A stretch of DNA of 64,000 nt, from positions 19,156 through 83,155 of the forward strand of contig JAIMAI010000006.1 of the NCBI GenBank assembly GCA_023512015.1, given 5' to 3'. The notes under the pieces were generated by a model that saw only the letters and a list, made by a program, of their open reading frames with translations, was not told where the DNA came from and did not search any database. Within the stretch, counting starts at the first letter, position 1. Every line of letters begins with the position of its first letter. Shown one piece after another: positions 63,956 through 64,000 of the stretch. Source of the stretch: Acidothermus sp. GTDB taxonomy: Bacteria; Actinomycetota; Actinomycetes; Acidothermales; Acidothermaceae. The translations under genes and the position numbers were made by a program.

Positions 63956-64000
63956 ATGCCGGACGAGCGTTGGCTCGTCATCGGGCTGGGCAATCCCGGG
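63956..64000 (+). CDS. pth: Peptidyl-tRNA hydrolase, N-terminal part (3' end outside window)
   Basis: Fifteen codons from ATG 63956 to the window edge give MPDERWLVIGLGNPG. LVxGLGNPG is the invariant N-terminus of bacterial Pth, and rplY-pth is the usual order. The rest of the gene lies beyond the window. Confidence 0.92.
   Translation, partial: MPDERWLVIGLGNPG

Overview
The window is a 64 kb stretch of high-GC actinobacterial chromosome, with many GTG starts, frequent 4-base GTGA/ATGA overlaps and WhiB, BldG, RsiG and Tad genes. Gene content and order follow, as I recall it, the block Rv3644c-Rv3683 of Mycobacterium tuberculosis and the matching topA-bldG-acs-crp-wblA block of Streptomyces coelicolor. 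No sporulation cluster, prophage or insertion sequence is present. A thermophilic or acidophilic relative such as Acidothermus would fit, but that is a guess from memory of the gene set.

Layout. 1-5 kb: the end of asd, an S9 peptidase, Dps, and a lower-GC cassette next to tRNA-Pro that holds a frame-broken RelA/SpoT-domain gene and a small partner. 5-20 kb: metallophosphoesterase, YqeY protein, PonA2-like penicillin-binding protein, WblA/WhiB4, two ArsA/Get3-like ATPases, RidA, two Nudix proteins, a metallo-beta-lactamase fold protein, Crp, an RsiG-like c-di-GMP-binding anti-sigma, Nth, a TlpA-like protein, an EphE-like hydrolase and MarP. 20-25 kb: CtaG and Sco1 for cytochrome oxidase assembly, a cation/proton antiporter and Acs. 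25.4-26.1 kb: a gene-free interval with two structured RNAs, one a clear 6C RNA and one that may correspond to Ms1. 26-31 kb: a compact Tad-type pilus/secretion locus. 31-42 kb: BldG and its anti-sigma partner, proton-pumping pyrophosphatase, TopA, an MFS-thymidylate kinase fusion, HolB, an FDOR-family protein and a PSP1/YaaT protein.

42-47 kb: tRNA-Thr, FbiB and CofC of coenzyme F420 synthesis, and two unrelated manganese-exporter-type proteins. 47-57 kb is more accessory: a MarR-controlled efflux pump, a cysteine-ending leader peptide upstream of a TauE/SafE exporter, an aldehyde dehydrogenase, a DMT permease, a CrtI-like oxidoreductase with a divergent GT20 enzyme, a DUF885 peptidase and an HNH/DUF222 protein. 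59-64 kb: a 37-bp tandem repeat, pirin, tRNA-Gln, then the housekeeping run glmU-prs-rplY-pth.

Functional themes are cell-envelope and redox stress (PonA2, MarP, WblA, Dps, TlpA-like), respiration (CtaG, Sco1), signalling (Crp, RsiG, BldG) and F420 metabolism. The most interesting non-protein signals are the leader peptide with its following hairpin (49.06-49.18 kb), the paired RNAs (25.49-25.93 kb), the exact MarR-type palindrome (48.43 kb) and the 37-bp repeats (59.28 kb).
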